64,000 bases of DNA from Druceiella hillmani (GCA_039881145.1 JAYKKI010000040.1:3914501-3978500), one strand, 5' to 3'; shown: positions 1 through 34,680, numbered from the stretch's first letter. A program made the numbers and translations. The notes: generated by a model from the letters alone, not told the origin.

Positions 1-1064
1 TGTTGGTATTTTACTAAAAAACTAGAAATTCATTTAATGTTTTTTCAGTTAATTTATTTAATGAATTTTACTAAAATACTAGAAATTCATCATACGGGAC
101 AAAGGGTTTTTTTTTTAATTTTATTACTCTGCCTGATATTAAAAAAAATTACACTGCTTTTAAAATAGCATGATTGCAACTTTCAGTCACTTTTTATTTC
201 AGAAGACTATTGTAATTTACTGGCGGTGTGTGAAGTGTTAAAAATGAAAGCAGGTATTTATAATTTAATGCACTTAAAAAGAAGTTGTTTGTATAATTGT
301 TATTGTGTTTTTTCTAGACTCAACTAAAAAACAACAGTGTCTGCAGCATTGTCATATTAAATCTGAGTTGGCTTTTTCATATCTTATTTATTAATTTTTA
401 TATTACAGTTAAATTTGATACAGTATCACAGTATAACTTTCGTTTTTAACCTTTAACCGGAATAGTAACAAAATACTGTAATATAGAAAATTCTGTTTTC
501 CCAATCACACGCAATCAGACTTTCGCATGTCTGGCTAATTTCATTACAATATGTGCTGTGGCGAGTGCTGGACATTCACAAGTCAAGCTTTACTGGAAGC
601 GGAGATACGTGTTGCTATTGAGTCCAAATGGACCCGCGATACCAGATTCTAAGTTTTTATGTTTTGTTTAAATTAATGTATTTTATTTTTTTTATTTAAA
701 TAATGCCATATCTTAACGAAATTGCTGGTTTGTTGGACGATAAACCTGAGTGGGATAATAAGCTCGGAAGAGACTTAAGATTTTTCTTCTGATACTAGTG
801 AGACTAATTTTCTGATTCTTTATAAGAATAGGAGGAAGATGACAGTCTATAGTCTAATCCAATCAAGTACAAAGACAAAAAACACCTAATCAAAAACCCT
901 CCAAGCCCCTCATAAGTCCGAATACATAATATTATTACTAAAACTTCAAATAGGGGAAGACATGAAAGAAGCCAATATATAAATTTGATATGGCAGAATT
1001 TGATAAAACCTTTCAAACAAGGAAGAAAATTAGAATAATCACTTTTTACATTGTATTGAGTCCA
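1..1064. other. AT-rich sequence, no gene recognised
   Basis: Only short open frames occur. A 29-codon plus-strand frame from 703 (MPYLNEIAGLLDDKPEWDNK, then stop) has a transposase-like look but nothing that can be assigned. A slightly GC-richer patch at 545-650 has no family resemblance. No DRC7 exon was recognised here on the minus strand. Confidence 0.5.
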
Positions 1065-1468
1065 TTAACCCTAGAAAGGTAGTCTGCGTAAAATTGACGC
1101 ATGCGTGTTCGAAAGATTGCTCCCTCTTTCTAAATAGTGCGAATCCGTCGTTATGCGTTTAGGACATTTCACTCGTCGCTTGGTACTTCCATGAGGTGCA
1201 CATGTCAGTGAGGCAAGTGTCACCGATTTTTAATTATAATGACCGCTTGAGTCAAAATGATGCACGATTATCTTTTAAGTGACTTTTAAGATTTTAAGCT
1301 AAATGGATAATGGTTTGGTTTTTTACCTGATTTTACTTGGTATCTCATTTATATTCTATTATCTTTTTTAGATATTGTGATAATGGAGAGTAGAAATTTG
1401 GAAGATGACCGTATCCTGGCCGCTCTCTTAGAAAGTAATGGCAAACTTACCTGCCAGGACACCGATTA
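1065..1468 (+). mobile_element. piggyBac (IFP2-like) 5' end, truncated
   Basis: The TTAA target site at 1065-1068 is followed by a terminal inverted repeat CCCTAGAAAGGTA, a 3-bp spacer GTC and the 19-bp internal repeat TGCGTAAAATTGACGCATG, exactly the 13+3+19 architecture of the founding piggyBac element; the following 300 bases keep landmarks such as AAATAGTGCGAATCCGTCG and TTATCTTTTAAGTGACTTTT. A start codon at 1384 opens MESRNLEDDRILAALLESNG, resembling the piggyBac transposase N terminus, then a stop comes after about 28 codons. Sequence after about 1468 belongs to an errantivirus, and no 3' end was found, so this copy is dead but its terminus is well kept. Confidence 0.92.
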
Positions 1469-1790
1469 ATTTAAACCGAGATTTGTTGAGCGTAACGTTG
1501 TCAGCACTAATATCTTTAAAACCATTCGAAGTTATTCATTTAGATACATTAACAGTAGGGAAAACTAAATTTTTAACTCTAATAAACACATTCTTAAAAT
1601 AGGCACAAGCATACATTTTAGAAACGTTTACAGTAACTAATTCATTAAAAATCGATTACTAGAACATTTGAGAATTCTAAAAGAACTAAAACTTACACCT
1701 ATATATGAACTTATGTTATACGCTATATTAGGCTATAACAACACTATACATTCAACCACAGGTAAAAACCTATAGAAATAGTTAATGGCC
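1469..1790 (+). pseudogene. Errantivirus (Ty3/gypsy-type) integrase remnant
   Basis: Translations in shifting frames give the integrase core of insect errantiviruses: PFEVIHLDTL (first catalytic Asp), KFLTLIN, AQAYILETFTV, a HL-ILKEL stretch and a YAILGYNNTIHS-TG motif. At least one frameshift and several stops interrupt it, and the middle catalytic region is deleted. No reverse transcriptase or gag is left upstream, because the 5' part abuts the truncated piggyBac. It is a fossil fragment. Confidence 0.75.
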
Positions 1791-1929
1791 ATTGGACTAT
1801 AGAGGTTCATTTGACATAGAAACAGAAAAATATATATGCAAAATTACACAGCAACCATAAAATTTAGTAATGATTCTTTACTCAATCAAGTTTCTCCTTA
1901 AACAAAAACAATCCTTGCAGGATCCTGAT

Positions 1930-2956
1930 CATGACAATATCAATGGCGGAGTAAATTAAATTAACATTTCTTAATACCAACCCAGGCATATTGCCATTCA
2001 GAATTGGAAATCGAAAAATCAAGCTAACAGAACATACCTTTCTTTATTCAGACAAACAATTATTATTAGGAGAATACAACATAAGAGACACAAACGACAT
2101 AATAGAATTTGGATTTTTTTACATTGACAACATACATTTTTTACATTTACAACAACCAACCGATTACGTCCTTTATCAACTGTATTCTTTACCTAGCTTG
2201 AATAACACCATAATAATCCCTCCTAAACCCTTTCTGGTAATAAGCGAAGACACATGTGTATTTGGATAATGATTGTAAGAAAATCAAAGACTTACATTAT
2301 GGTGACAAGATTGACCTCATAGAAAACGTTCAACAACCTGACTGTATTCAAGAAGAAAAAAAACACATCAAGAACTGATATTGAAATGCCAATATATTTT
2401 AGTAAATTTGACTATGGAACTCGTCGAGAAATTGGATGATCAGAATTATTTAATGATATTTCCCAGACGAACAAAATAAACATTGTTGTGCAGAAAGGAA
2501 GAACATACATCCATTCAAGGATTATATTTGGCACAGCCACTAAGCAATTGTAGCATACTGACAAAAACTAATAAAATATATAACATTCAAAACAAACTTG
2601 TGGGACAAGCAATTAAATTATTAGCATTTGAAATGAGAAACATTATGATTAAAAATAAACTAAACCCGTTAAATATACAGAGTCTGCCTTTAAATCGACT
2701 GCATCGAATAAAGGACCAATTCGACGATGATTGATTTATAAAAAATGAAGCTAACAACAACACTTATGTATACTGGACTATACTCATCTACCTCATCATT
2801 TGCTGTGTGTTGACATATAAAAAGAAGATAAAAATATTTAAAAAGATAAAAATTTGTAATAAAGAAAATTCACAGATGCAGCCCGATAATCCTGGAAACT
2901 CTGAAGAAATAGTCAAGCCTTTCTTCACTGAAGATGAAAAGGAGGCTTGCCGCTTG
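1930..2956 (+). pseudogene. Errantivirus envelope-like gene remnant
   Basis: Follows the integrase in the order expected of an env-bearing insect retroelement. Open pieces at 1991-2269 and 2483-2734 and a final stretch 2750-2956 carry retroviral-like envelope features: an IIIPPKPFLVISED type motif in the first, and in the last a hydrophobic membrane-spanning segment (about 2772-2810) followed by a Lys-rich cytoplasmic tail and a stop at 2957. Stops and frameshifts between pieces make it non-functional. Assignment is by gene order and motif resemblance. Confidence 0.65.
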
Positions 2957-3300
2957 TAAGGGAGGTGTTAGAAACCTACTTACACCATCTGACTTAGCCC
3001 TACAGGAAACCTGAAGACAATAGAATACTTATTAAAACAATAATATAATTAAAAGCAATATTTCACTAATGATTCATTTAGCATTGTATAAAAAGGCCCT
3101 CCTTCAGAGACCCGACACATTTGTTCTTCAGTCATTGTAACATTAACTTATGATAGATACAAATAGTCCTGGATAGTATTCCAGTAAATTATTGTACAAG
3201 TAATTAATTAAACAAATATAAATGAAATAATTCAAATTGTAATTAAAAATAGATTTTCTTAACTTGTGAAGATATCCTACGCACATAAAATAAATATTAT
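2957..3300 (+). repeat. Probable errantivirus polypurine tract and 3' LTR
   Basis: AAGGGAGG just after the env stop is a fitting polypurine tract, and the LTR would then begin with TGTTAGAAACC near 2966. A TATA-like GTATAAAAAGGCC at about 3086 followed by a CAGTCATT initiator-like site near 3130 fits an LTR promoter. The right boundary is uncertain because no 5' LTR is available for comparison; a second TATA-like element (TATTATAAAAGGGGCC near 3501) suggests either a longer LTR or a second LTR fragment. Confidence 0.45.
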
Positions 3301-3992
3301 TTCGCTTAATAAATTGTTTTTAAAAACAATATCGTTCGAACACGCGGCGTAATTGAATCCATATATAAGTTAACTCGTATTACTCACCCACATTGGTCAC
3401 CCTATCACACACCTTGCTGCTACATAATCCAAAACCCATTAAAGAGATAAACGATTTAGAAGAACAAAAGTTAATTAGGAATTGACACCACTTCGCCCTA
3501 GTATTATAAAAGGGGCCCTCACCAAGACTCAGGTATTAATTGGCTCAGGCTTAGGAAACAAGCCCAGCCCCTACAGTCTTAGTGTATTTTTGAAATTAGA
3601 AATTATTTAAATAAATTTGTAAAGTAAATTAAATTCATATTCAAATGTTATAAAGCAGTGAAGTTGTTTTGTTGATAAGTATTCCTATCAATAAATAAAT
3701 GTATTCTTTTTAAAAACCCCATAATTGTTTTTAAAAATTGTTTTTTTCCATAATTGTTTTTAAAAACCCAACCGCTCACACAACCTCCATAATTCCCACA
3801 TTGAAAGAATGTGTTATTATGTTCAGTGATGTTTCTAAACATTTAAGAGTGTAATTCAGCTGACTTTTGGAGACCACTTATATACATATATAGTATGTAT
3901 CTAGTGGTATGAAAATATTTCTTTTTCAGAATTTTTAGTGATATTTAAATTTAAAATAATTTTGATTTAATCAAAATAAAATAGAATATTTA
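3301..3992. other. Intergenic/repeat-derived, promoter-like patch near 3500
   Basis: No coding sequence recognised. At 3501-3600 a TATA-like TTATAAAAGGGG is followed by CAGGTATTAATTGGCTCAGG and then an A+T-rich tail, which looks like an LTR U3/R region. A short repeat of ataattgtttttaaaaa occurs three times at 3720-3770. Confidence 0.3.
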
Positions 3993-4827
3993 CTATGATT
4001 ATTTTTGAAAATATTACTTAAAATTAATAACTCAATCAATTTAAGTGAACAAATTGGTCTCTTTGGCTGAATAACCGTTAGAGTGCCGACAAGCGCCATT
4101 GCGCTCGTGCACATACTAACCTAAATTTGCCACGAGTGCAATGGCGTTCGTGAAATCAGTTGCTGTTTAGCGCGTGGTAAGGTAGGTCGCTCGCATAATT
4201 TTTTATCTTTCTACGTGTTACATAAAGTTCAAATTATAATGTTATTAGTAATTACAATATAAAAAGGATCCAGGAAAAGAAATTTTTTAACCCATAATGT
4301 CGGAATACGAAAATAATTCGAGTGAAAATGATCATTTTTCAAGTGAAGAAAGTGATAGTGGGAGTAACATTGTGGTGCGCTCACAATTTGGCGTAATGCA
4401 AATTTTGATTGATAGTGATAATAGTGATGATAACAATTATTTTGCTGGTACGGAGGATGTACCGGATTGCGAAAATATGATGTGACCTTGATTTCAGCTT
4501 TTGTTATAATTTTTGTGCACAATATATATTTCCATAATTTTCTTTGTATTTTATTATCCTTGTACAACTTTTTAGTAAGAAAACACCGAAAAAAATTATT
4601 AAAATTGGATAATTTTTGGAAGAGATACAGTTTTTTTTTCGAGACAAGGGTAAACGATATCAAAAACAAAAGATTTCTTTGGCATTTTTAAGTATATGTG
4701 AGTAAAAAACCATGGCACTAGATCGGTTAATCATAAAAAAAAAAGGGTATTGGCTATGATTATTTTTGAAAATATTACTTAAACATAATGACTCATTCAA
4801 TTTAAGTGAACAAATTGGTCTCTTTGG
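3993..4827 (+). mobile_element. Short element with acidic ORF, bounded by 75-bp direct repeats
   Basis: A 74-75 base sequence at 3993-4066 (ctatgattatttttgaaaat ... ggtctctttgg) recurs as a direct repeat at 4753-4827 with few changes. Between them are an inverted repeat with arms near 4095-4110 and 4133-4148 (cgccattgcgctcgtg / cacgagtgcaatggcg) and a 62-codon frame at 4297-4485 beginning MSEYENNSSENDHFSSEESD. Such an acidic, Ser/Asp/Glu-rich N terminus is common in piggyBac-like transposases, but nothing catalytic follows. Either a non-autonomous DNA transposon inserted in a duplicated site or a small LTR-like unit. Confidence 0.4.
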
Positions 4828-5210
4828 GTAATTAAGAAGATCATCAAAGAAAGAATGAAATGAACCTATCTTATTTTTCAGTTATTTCCAATTCTGATAC
4901 GATTTAAGTAGGAAGTTTAAAATTGCACTTTAAATGGTCATCGTCCCGCTTTCCTGCTTGTTGCAATAAAGATATGTAAATCAAAAAAGTCACAAAATCC
5001 TTCACCAGATTCACCAGAAAAACATAACCCAATTGATTTTAAGTTATATTTAAGAAATACATACATTCTATCGTCTTAGAATAATTTAATCTACATAGAC
5101 AAGATTCAAATATATTTAACATGTTGATCGGTGATAACACATTATATATAGTTTTAAAAGTTCTTCTTCCAGTGGCTAACCACACAAAATTGTGATATTT
5201 ATTTTTATAC

Positions 5211-5785
5211 CACACTGGCAGGAATAATATCACATTATACCACACTGGCAGGAATTGTGATATTTATTTTTATACCACGCTGGCAGGAATAATATCATAT
5301 TATACCACATTTTATACCACACTGGCAGGAATAATATCATATTATACCACATTTTATACCACACTGGCAGGAATAATATCATATTATACCACACTGGCAA
5401 GAATAATATCGTATTATACCACATTTTATACCACACTGGCAGGAATAATATCATATTATACCACACTGGCAAGAATAATATCGTATTATACCACATTTTA
5501 TACCACACTGGCAAGAATAATATCGTATTATACCACATTTTATACCACACTGGCAGGAATAATATCATATTATACCACACTGGCAAGAATAATATCGTAT
5601 TATACCACATTTTATACCACACTGGCAGGAATAATATCATATTATACCACACTGGCAAGAATAATATCATATTATACCACATTTTATACCACACTGGCAG
5701 GAATAATATCATATTATACCACACTGGCAAGAATAATATCATATTATACCACATTTTATACCACACTGGCAGGAATTATATCATA
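5211..5785. repeat. Minisatellite, 30- and 42-bp units
   Basis: Tandem array built from a unit around ttataccacactggcaggaa + taatatcata (30 bp) and a longer 42-bp version that adds ttataccacatt. Variants differ by g/a (ggcaggaa/ggcaagaa) and tcat/tcgt. The array happens to be open on the minus strand (repeating WYNMILFLPV), which is a by-product of the repeat and not a gene. Confidence 0.9.
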
Positions 5786-6000
5786 TATTTTTATGTAAAT
5801 GTGAAATTGCATTTTTGTTTTAAAGTTAAGCATCCAATATGTTAAGTAAGTTAAATTAAAAGTAGTTATTGTTAATATTAACCATGAGAAAAAATATTTA
5901 TTTACTATATATACCTTTCTGTTAATCACTAAATTTGCCTTATCACAAACACACTTATAATAAAAGTTTATCTTATATGCATTTAAAAAAATACACTTAC
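5786..6000. other. AT-rich intron start downstream of DRC7 exon H
   Basis: Begins (minus strand) with the gtaagt donor of exon H. No further exon recognised. Confidence 0.5.
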
Positions 6001-29260
<23,260 letters not shown>

Positions 29261-31787
29261 CTGGAGAGAAAAATAAACCAAAATTTTAGAAGATTAGTGG
29301 ACACAACCATAATATTACCCAAATTCAATTTAGTTTAATTAAAATAAATTTCACTAAAATTTTCATGTCTTGTCCTACTGCTTTTTATTATCATACATAT
29401 CTCAATTTACATTGGACAACAATAAATAATTTGTTAAAATCAGTTTAGTAGTTCATGTATAATGCCATATGAATAAATACATAAACATATAAGTAGCCAA
29501 AAACACAAAAATTTTAAAAACCATTTTATGGACACAGATCAACACGTTTTCAAAAATATCCTCAGAAGTTGATTCCAAACACTTTAAAAAGGTTCCCCAA
29601 TAAACAAATCCACTACAATTTTATAATAGTATAGATGTAATATTTTCTTTAAAATATCACATTCCCAAATTAAAATTGTCACAGTTTAAAAAATTTATTT
29701 TGAAGTTTTTGTCCATTCTCCCAGAAAAAAATGTGTATTATAAAATAAAAAAAAATTTGTTTAAAGATATGGTTCGAAAAGCACAATTTTTCTAAATAAC
29801 GGATCGAAACACGATAACTGATTTTTTTTAAGATGATTTCCGTTTGAGAGTGCGATTAATGCATTGCTATTGCGCCATACTTCGCTGCGTAATGATGGTA
29901 GAATTTGATACATATATTTTCTAAGAAGTAAATTGGTGCCTTCGTGTTACGGACGCAATTCACCCGTCCATAATTCAGTACTGCATAGTTTAGTGTCATA
30001 TAGCTTTAGTAAATTTTGACTTTTAGTAGCAAAATGCCCACTGTACAACACTGCACTGCATAATTTTTTCTATGAAAGTTTCGCATTATTATAGATACGG
30101 AATTTTAAAAAATTTCGAGTAATTAATTTGCCTTTTCTAAAAATTTCATTTAAATATTTTTGAGTTTCATCTATTGAGATATGTATTTGCAGATTACTGT
30201 GCTTTACTGCTACACCGAATTTCGAGTTTCTACGTCAAGCGATTTCGAAAAAAGGCCATGACAAACAGACAGACACGTGAGTGATCTTTGTGTTTTTTTA
30301 TTGAGGATATTAATAAATAATTTGTTTAATTTACTATGAATTAAAAAAAACTTATTCGAATAAACAATTGAAAGTGATATTTTGTATATGTTGCACATTA
30401 GCGTGATGCAAAACAAATTTAAACACTTTTAAGCAGATTCTATATTCAATTATAATTGATTTCATCGCAAATTATTTAACTTTTCAGTATCACAATATGC
30501 TTTCGGCCAGTGTTTTGATTGGTTTAAAAAAACGGTTTTGTTTATTTGAGTTTTACAATATCTAGTCCAACATGAATATATTACACTAGATGTCGCCGAT
30601 AAGTCGAAAAATGATGTAAAAACAAAATGAAACGTTCATATTCAGTTTTCCAAGAATATACCTAGATTTGATGTTTATAATTATGAGATTTGTTATTGGT
30701 ATTTTAAAGTCGTTAAAATATTAGAGTTCTTATATAAATGTCTTGTTTCCAGATTTGAACCATTAGTATGACACTAGCATGATGCAAAAATAATTTCAAA
30801 TACGGGTAAGAACAACAATTGAATTCCGTTCATGTATATTGGTACATAATGCCTTTTCTTACTTGCACACGGGTGATCTGTAGAAAGCCATAAATATAAT
30901 AAAACGTCACTGAGAAAATGTGTGTTGTGTTCTATTATTATAATATCATTTTAAATATTTCACATTCGTATTTAGATTTAATTACATATATACTTTATGC
31001 TAATTTATGTTTAATTTCTATATTTTTTCAGTAGTATTATTATTGTCGCTGTTATTAAGCATGGGAAATACTATACTTCTTAAAGTAAGGAAGGACTGAA
31101 AAATTACTAAACAATTCCGTTTTTATATTTTAAATATTTTTTCGTCATACGTGTGCTGTACGAATAAAGAAACGATATAAAACTTTAATACGCCCCTAAA
31201 AGATGGCGTTACGCTCACGAATAACAAAACGTTTTTTAGCTGACTAAAATTATATTGCAGCTTTTATATAACAAAGCGCTACTTTTAATGTGTTTTTTAC
31301 TTTTCGATTTATGGATTACGAATAAAAGTGCTGAATTTTATCACATTTTCATTTGCATAACTAGCAAAAGAAAAAGCGTAACCTCTCGATTTTTGAAAAT
31401 AAACTATCAAAAATAGTTATAATAAATTACAATCAAAAATAATTATTAACGTCAATTTACGAAAATTAAGTCAAACATTTTATACTTTTTTCCTTATATA
31501 TTGATATTTACAAATTAATACAATTTTCAAACAGGTGTTGAAAATCAAATAAAATTTAGTTTATTTTAGGTAAAAAGTTAAACATTTTATACTTCTGTTT
31601 AAGTATGTCACGTTAAAACAAATTCTAAAATAATTACTACGCCTAGACATTTTATACTTCTGTTTAAGTATGTCACACTCTGTCCTTTCAAGTTTCCGTA
31701 ACTGAAATAAATTTTGCGGGTTACAAAACTAACTCTTTTTTTCTTAAATACACTTTCGTGAAAATCTATAATCTCTCACAATTATTT
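29261..31787. other. AT-rich sequence upstream of DRC7 exon A, no exon recognised
   Basis: Should contain part of the DRC7 5' intron. At 30205-30300 a tail-type repeat (tacgtcaagcgatttcgaaa ... gacagacacgtgagtgat) resembles 38540-38620. A short duplicated sentence acattttatacttctgttta occurs at 31586-31605 and 31649-31668. No reading frame worth naming. Confidence 0.4.
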
Positions 31788-31832
31788 ATTGTAATATTAT
31801 CGATTTGACGTTTCGATCGATAATATTACAAT
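31788..31832. repeat. Perfect 17-bp inverted repeat
   Basis: attgtaatattatcgat, 11-base loop, atcgataatattacaat. Could be a foldback element or a structured regulatory site; flanks give no clue. Confidence 0.9.
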
Positions 31833-32403
31833 ACTTGAGTTATTAGTGTACTTAGTTATAAAGGTAATCTGCGCCGTTCACTACCTTGCGTCTAATATTT
31901 GACACTTTGTAGGTATAATGTTGTAATGACGTTAGACGTGGTTACGGACATCATTTAACTTAGCAGATAGAACATAGAGCAAATGGCAGAGGTATTTATA
32001 TTTATTATACGAGGCGAATTAGCGAAAGAATTAAGCGCTAGATAACCATGACCGTCAGACCACTATGTTCCGATTTCGTAAAATAACCACAGTTGGATGG
32101 AACTGAGTGTATCTGCGACGTGTTTACGTAGGCATTATCCTAAGGCCGACAAGATATTTTGAAAATGCATAAATATAGATTAAATTTTACACCAATTCCG
32201 AACGCCGGTAGAAGTAATCGCCTAGCGATGAGTACTTGTACGTGTAAATAAATGCGAAAGAAGTATTCGCACGAGTGATATTCGAATCCGCACTTTCTTT
32301 TGGTTACAATTTCAGTGTTTATACAATTAGAACTATAGCGACTGTAATAATTTTTGTAACACGATACAGTTACAGCAGAAATACTAAGCATAACGATACC
32401 AAC

Positions 32404-33104
32404 CAGGGTTGCCATATGTAAAATCACTTTTTCCGGGACATTTCTACTTCTATATCTATAACTACCAGTGATTTAAGAAAAACAATTAGTTTGACCCAAC
32501 AAAAGGTTTTTTTGAATCCAAAAACATTCAGGTTAATAAAAATAAATTAAAAAGTTGTCCTCTTTTTCCAAAATACAAAGTGAACTTTTTAATAAAGTTG
32601 ATTGACTTATTAAATAATTATAAGTAATTTAATATGAAAACAGTCGTTATGTTAATCACATTTATCCAAATCACTAAAAGCTAATACTAATATTTGGCAA
32701 AAGAAATTTGTCTTGCAATATTTAATCTTATCTAATTTCAACTCGAAGCTTAACTTTCGTAGATTGACAATGACAATAATATTTAATTTATTACGTTAAT
32801 ATTTTTATTTAGTTATTTTAATAAATTGAAGTTGAATTCTAACTCTTCGCAGTTTATTAGAATTTAAATTTATGCCTTGATTTGATCCGTAATCATGCGA
32901 TTCCGGTCTTTCCATTGATCAATCTGGCAAAATGTAATGCAGCTATGGCATGTATAGGTTCACGAAAAATGCCAATAAAACAATTTTAAAGAATTACCAT
33001 AATTTTTTACATTTCCGGGACAAATTTATTACATTCCTGAATACGGGATAACATCAAAAATTCCGGGACACACAAGGGGAAATCCCGGAGATCTGGCAAC
33101 CTTA
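32404..33104. mobile_element. Non-autonomous hAT-type element with 8-bp target duplication
   Basis: The left end CAGGGTTGCCATATG and right end CATCTGG-type ...ATCTGGCAACCTTA are inverted relatives (CAGGGTTGCCA is a common hAT terminus). The 8-base sequence ATACCAAC lies immediately before (32396-32403) and after (33105-33112), as expected for hAT insertion. Subterminal inverted motifs tttccgggac / gtcccggaa reinforce the ends. The 701-base interior is AT-rich without a transposase. Confidence 0.85.
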
Positions 33105-33252
33105 ATACCAACCAATGACAATACTCAATGACGATACCAAATAATAAGTATACGATACATGTAATAATATTCGGCACAGATCTTTTATATTACGAAGACC
33201 AATTTGTTATTTATTCTGGGATTCTCACCACGATATTGGCGCTTTTCTTGTT

Positions 33253-33650
33253 TATCGTGAAAATATGACTAGTATTATGAGTGCAATTTATCATGTTGTG
33301 AGTGGTGTTCTTGTCGATCGTGGAAAATAAGACGAGTATTATAATTACAATTTATCATATTGCGTGATGTTATCACCGATCGTGGAAAATAAGACGAGTA
33401 TTATAAATACAATTTATCATATTGTGTAAGATGTTATCGTCGGTCCTGGAAAATAAGACGAGTATTATAATACAACTTATCATATTGTGCGTGGTGTTCT
33501 CATCGATCGTAGAAAATAAGGCGAGTATTATAAATACAATTTATCATATTGTGTGTGGTGTTATCGCCGATCGTGGAAAATAAGACGGGTATTATAACTA
33601 AACTTATCAAATATTGTGTGGTTCTCTTGTTGATCGTGTAAAATAAATCG
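33253..33650. repeat. Tandem repeat, seven units of about 63 bp
   Basis: The phrase gatcgtggaaaataagacga followed by gtattata-(a)tacaatttatc recurs at 33253, 33316, 33378, 33442, 33505, 33569 and 33632 (spacing 62-64). Outer units are more diverged than central ones. Confidence 0.92.
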
Positions 33651-34419
33651 GCAAGAATATCGCACTTATACATGCACGACATGCGCAATCATCTTGGTGA
33701 AAGTCGTCCACCTGGATAAAAGATCTATATTGTCCTGAGTAGTGTCAATTTATACGTGAAATGCGTAAATAAAAGTTTAAATTTAAACGAATTCAAATTT
33801 TAACTTTTTGACTTATGTTACTGGCGTAACTATTAACAAATCTTGCACTAAAATATTGCCGAATGTATTATAGTAAACAATAAACTTAATAGTAATAACC
33901 TCTATCGAGGAGGAGTAGTTTGGAAAATTATCTATTACATAATAACGTTCCTTTTTCAAGTTTCCCTAGCGAAATAAAGGACCCTTAAACATAACTTCGT
34001 CACGTGAATCCGTCCAATGGTTCGTGCACCCCGCTAGAAACTTTCGATTATAATTAGTTCTAATAACTCGCATTAACAATTTCAAGAGACGTAGAAAACT
34101 ACGGAAGTTCCCTTTACGCGTCTCCCGACAGGTACTTAGCCGGTTTTTCTAATCTTAGTACTTTTAAATTCCCTTGTTTAAAAATATGGATCGTATCTTC
34201 AATATTTGGATTAAGTTCCGCTCTAAACGTAATTTACTATACCTATAAAAGACTCAATAAACTATGCAAATACTTAATTCATAGAGATACTAACCTTTTT
34301 AGTTCCAAGTACCTGCGGAGATATATAAATGTTTACAAGCACTACACGTGGCAATACAATACCTATCTACGACATATTTATTTCCAATTTTCGCCAAAAT
34401 TCAACGCAAAGTGAACCCA
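33651..34419. other. Unassigned single-copy-looking sequence
   Basis: Less AT-rich than the average here. 33960-34150 (caccccgctagaaactttcg, ccctttacgcgtctcccgac) has no reading frame and no repeat partner in the window; with the GC island that follows it may be regulatory (inference only). Confidence 0.3.
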
Positions 34420-34680
34420 CACCACGACAGCGCGGCCCGAGCGCTTGACAAAGCGGGTCCGCCCGGGCCGCCTCCCGCGCATATTTTAGCGCGCGTCCGC
34501 TCCGAGAGACAAACAGGAGGCGAGCGGCGCGCCGCTTCAGGGGGGGCGGGCGATTTACGGCGCCGCTCGGGGCCGCTCGCGAGCACACGCGCCGCGCATA
34601 CAGATGATAGATGCAGCGCGGGCGGGGACGCGGCACGCGATGTGCTCGATAGCGGCCCCGACTCTATACACACAAATATA
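34420..34680. promoter_or_regulatory. GC-rich, CpG-dense island 1
   Basis: About 260 bases of strongly GC- and CpG-rich sequence (cgcggcccgagcgc, gggtccgcccgggccgcctc, ggcgcgccgc, gcgccgctcggggccgctcg) in an otherwise AT-rich region. Frames on both strands are open simply because stops are rare in GC-rich DNA. Promoter, first exon or conserved regulatory element are all possible; the sequence alone does not decide. Confidence 0.4.

Noticed and set aside
4229..4669. 146-codon minus-strand frame
   Set aside because: Antisense of the acidic mini-ORF element; composition is typical of a shadow frame (Tyr/His/Phe-rich).
5230..5766. 178-codon minus-strand open frame
   Set aside because: It is the minisatellite read in one frame; the peptide is a monotonous repeat with no support as a gene.
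32140..32427. 95-codon minus-strand frame with signal-peptide-like start and cysteines
   Set aside because: Its first codons lie inside the hAT-type insertion and there is no family resemblance or splice context.
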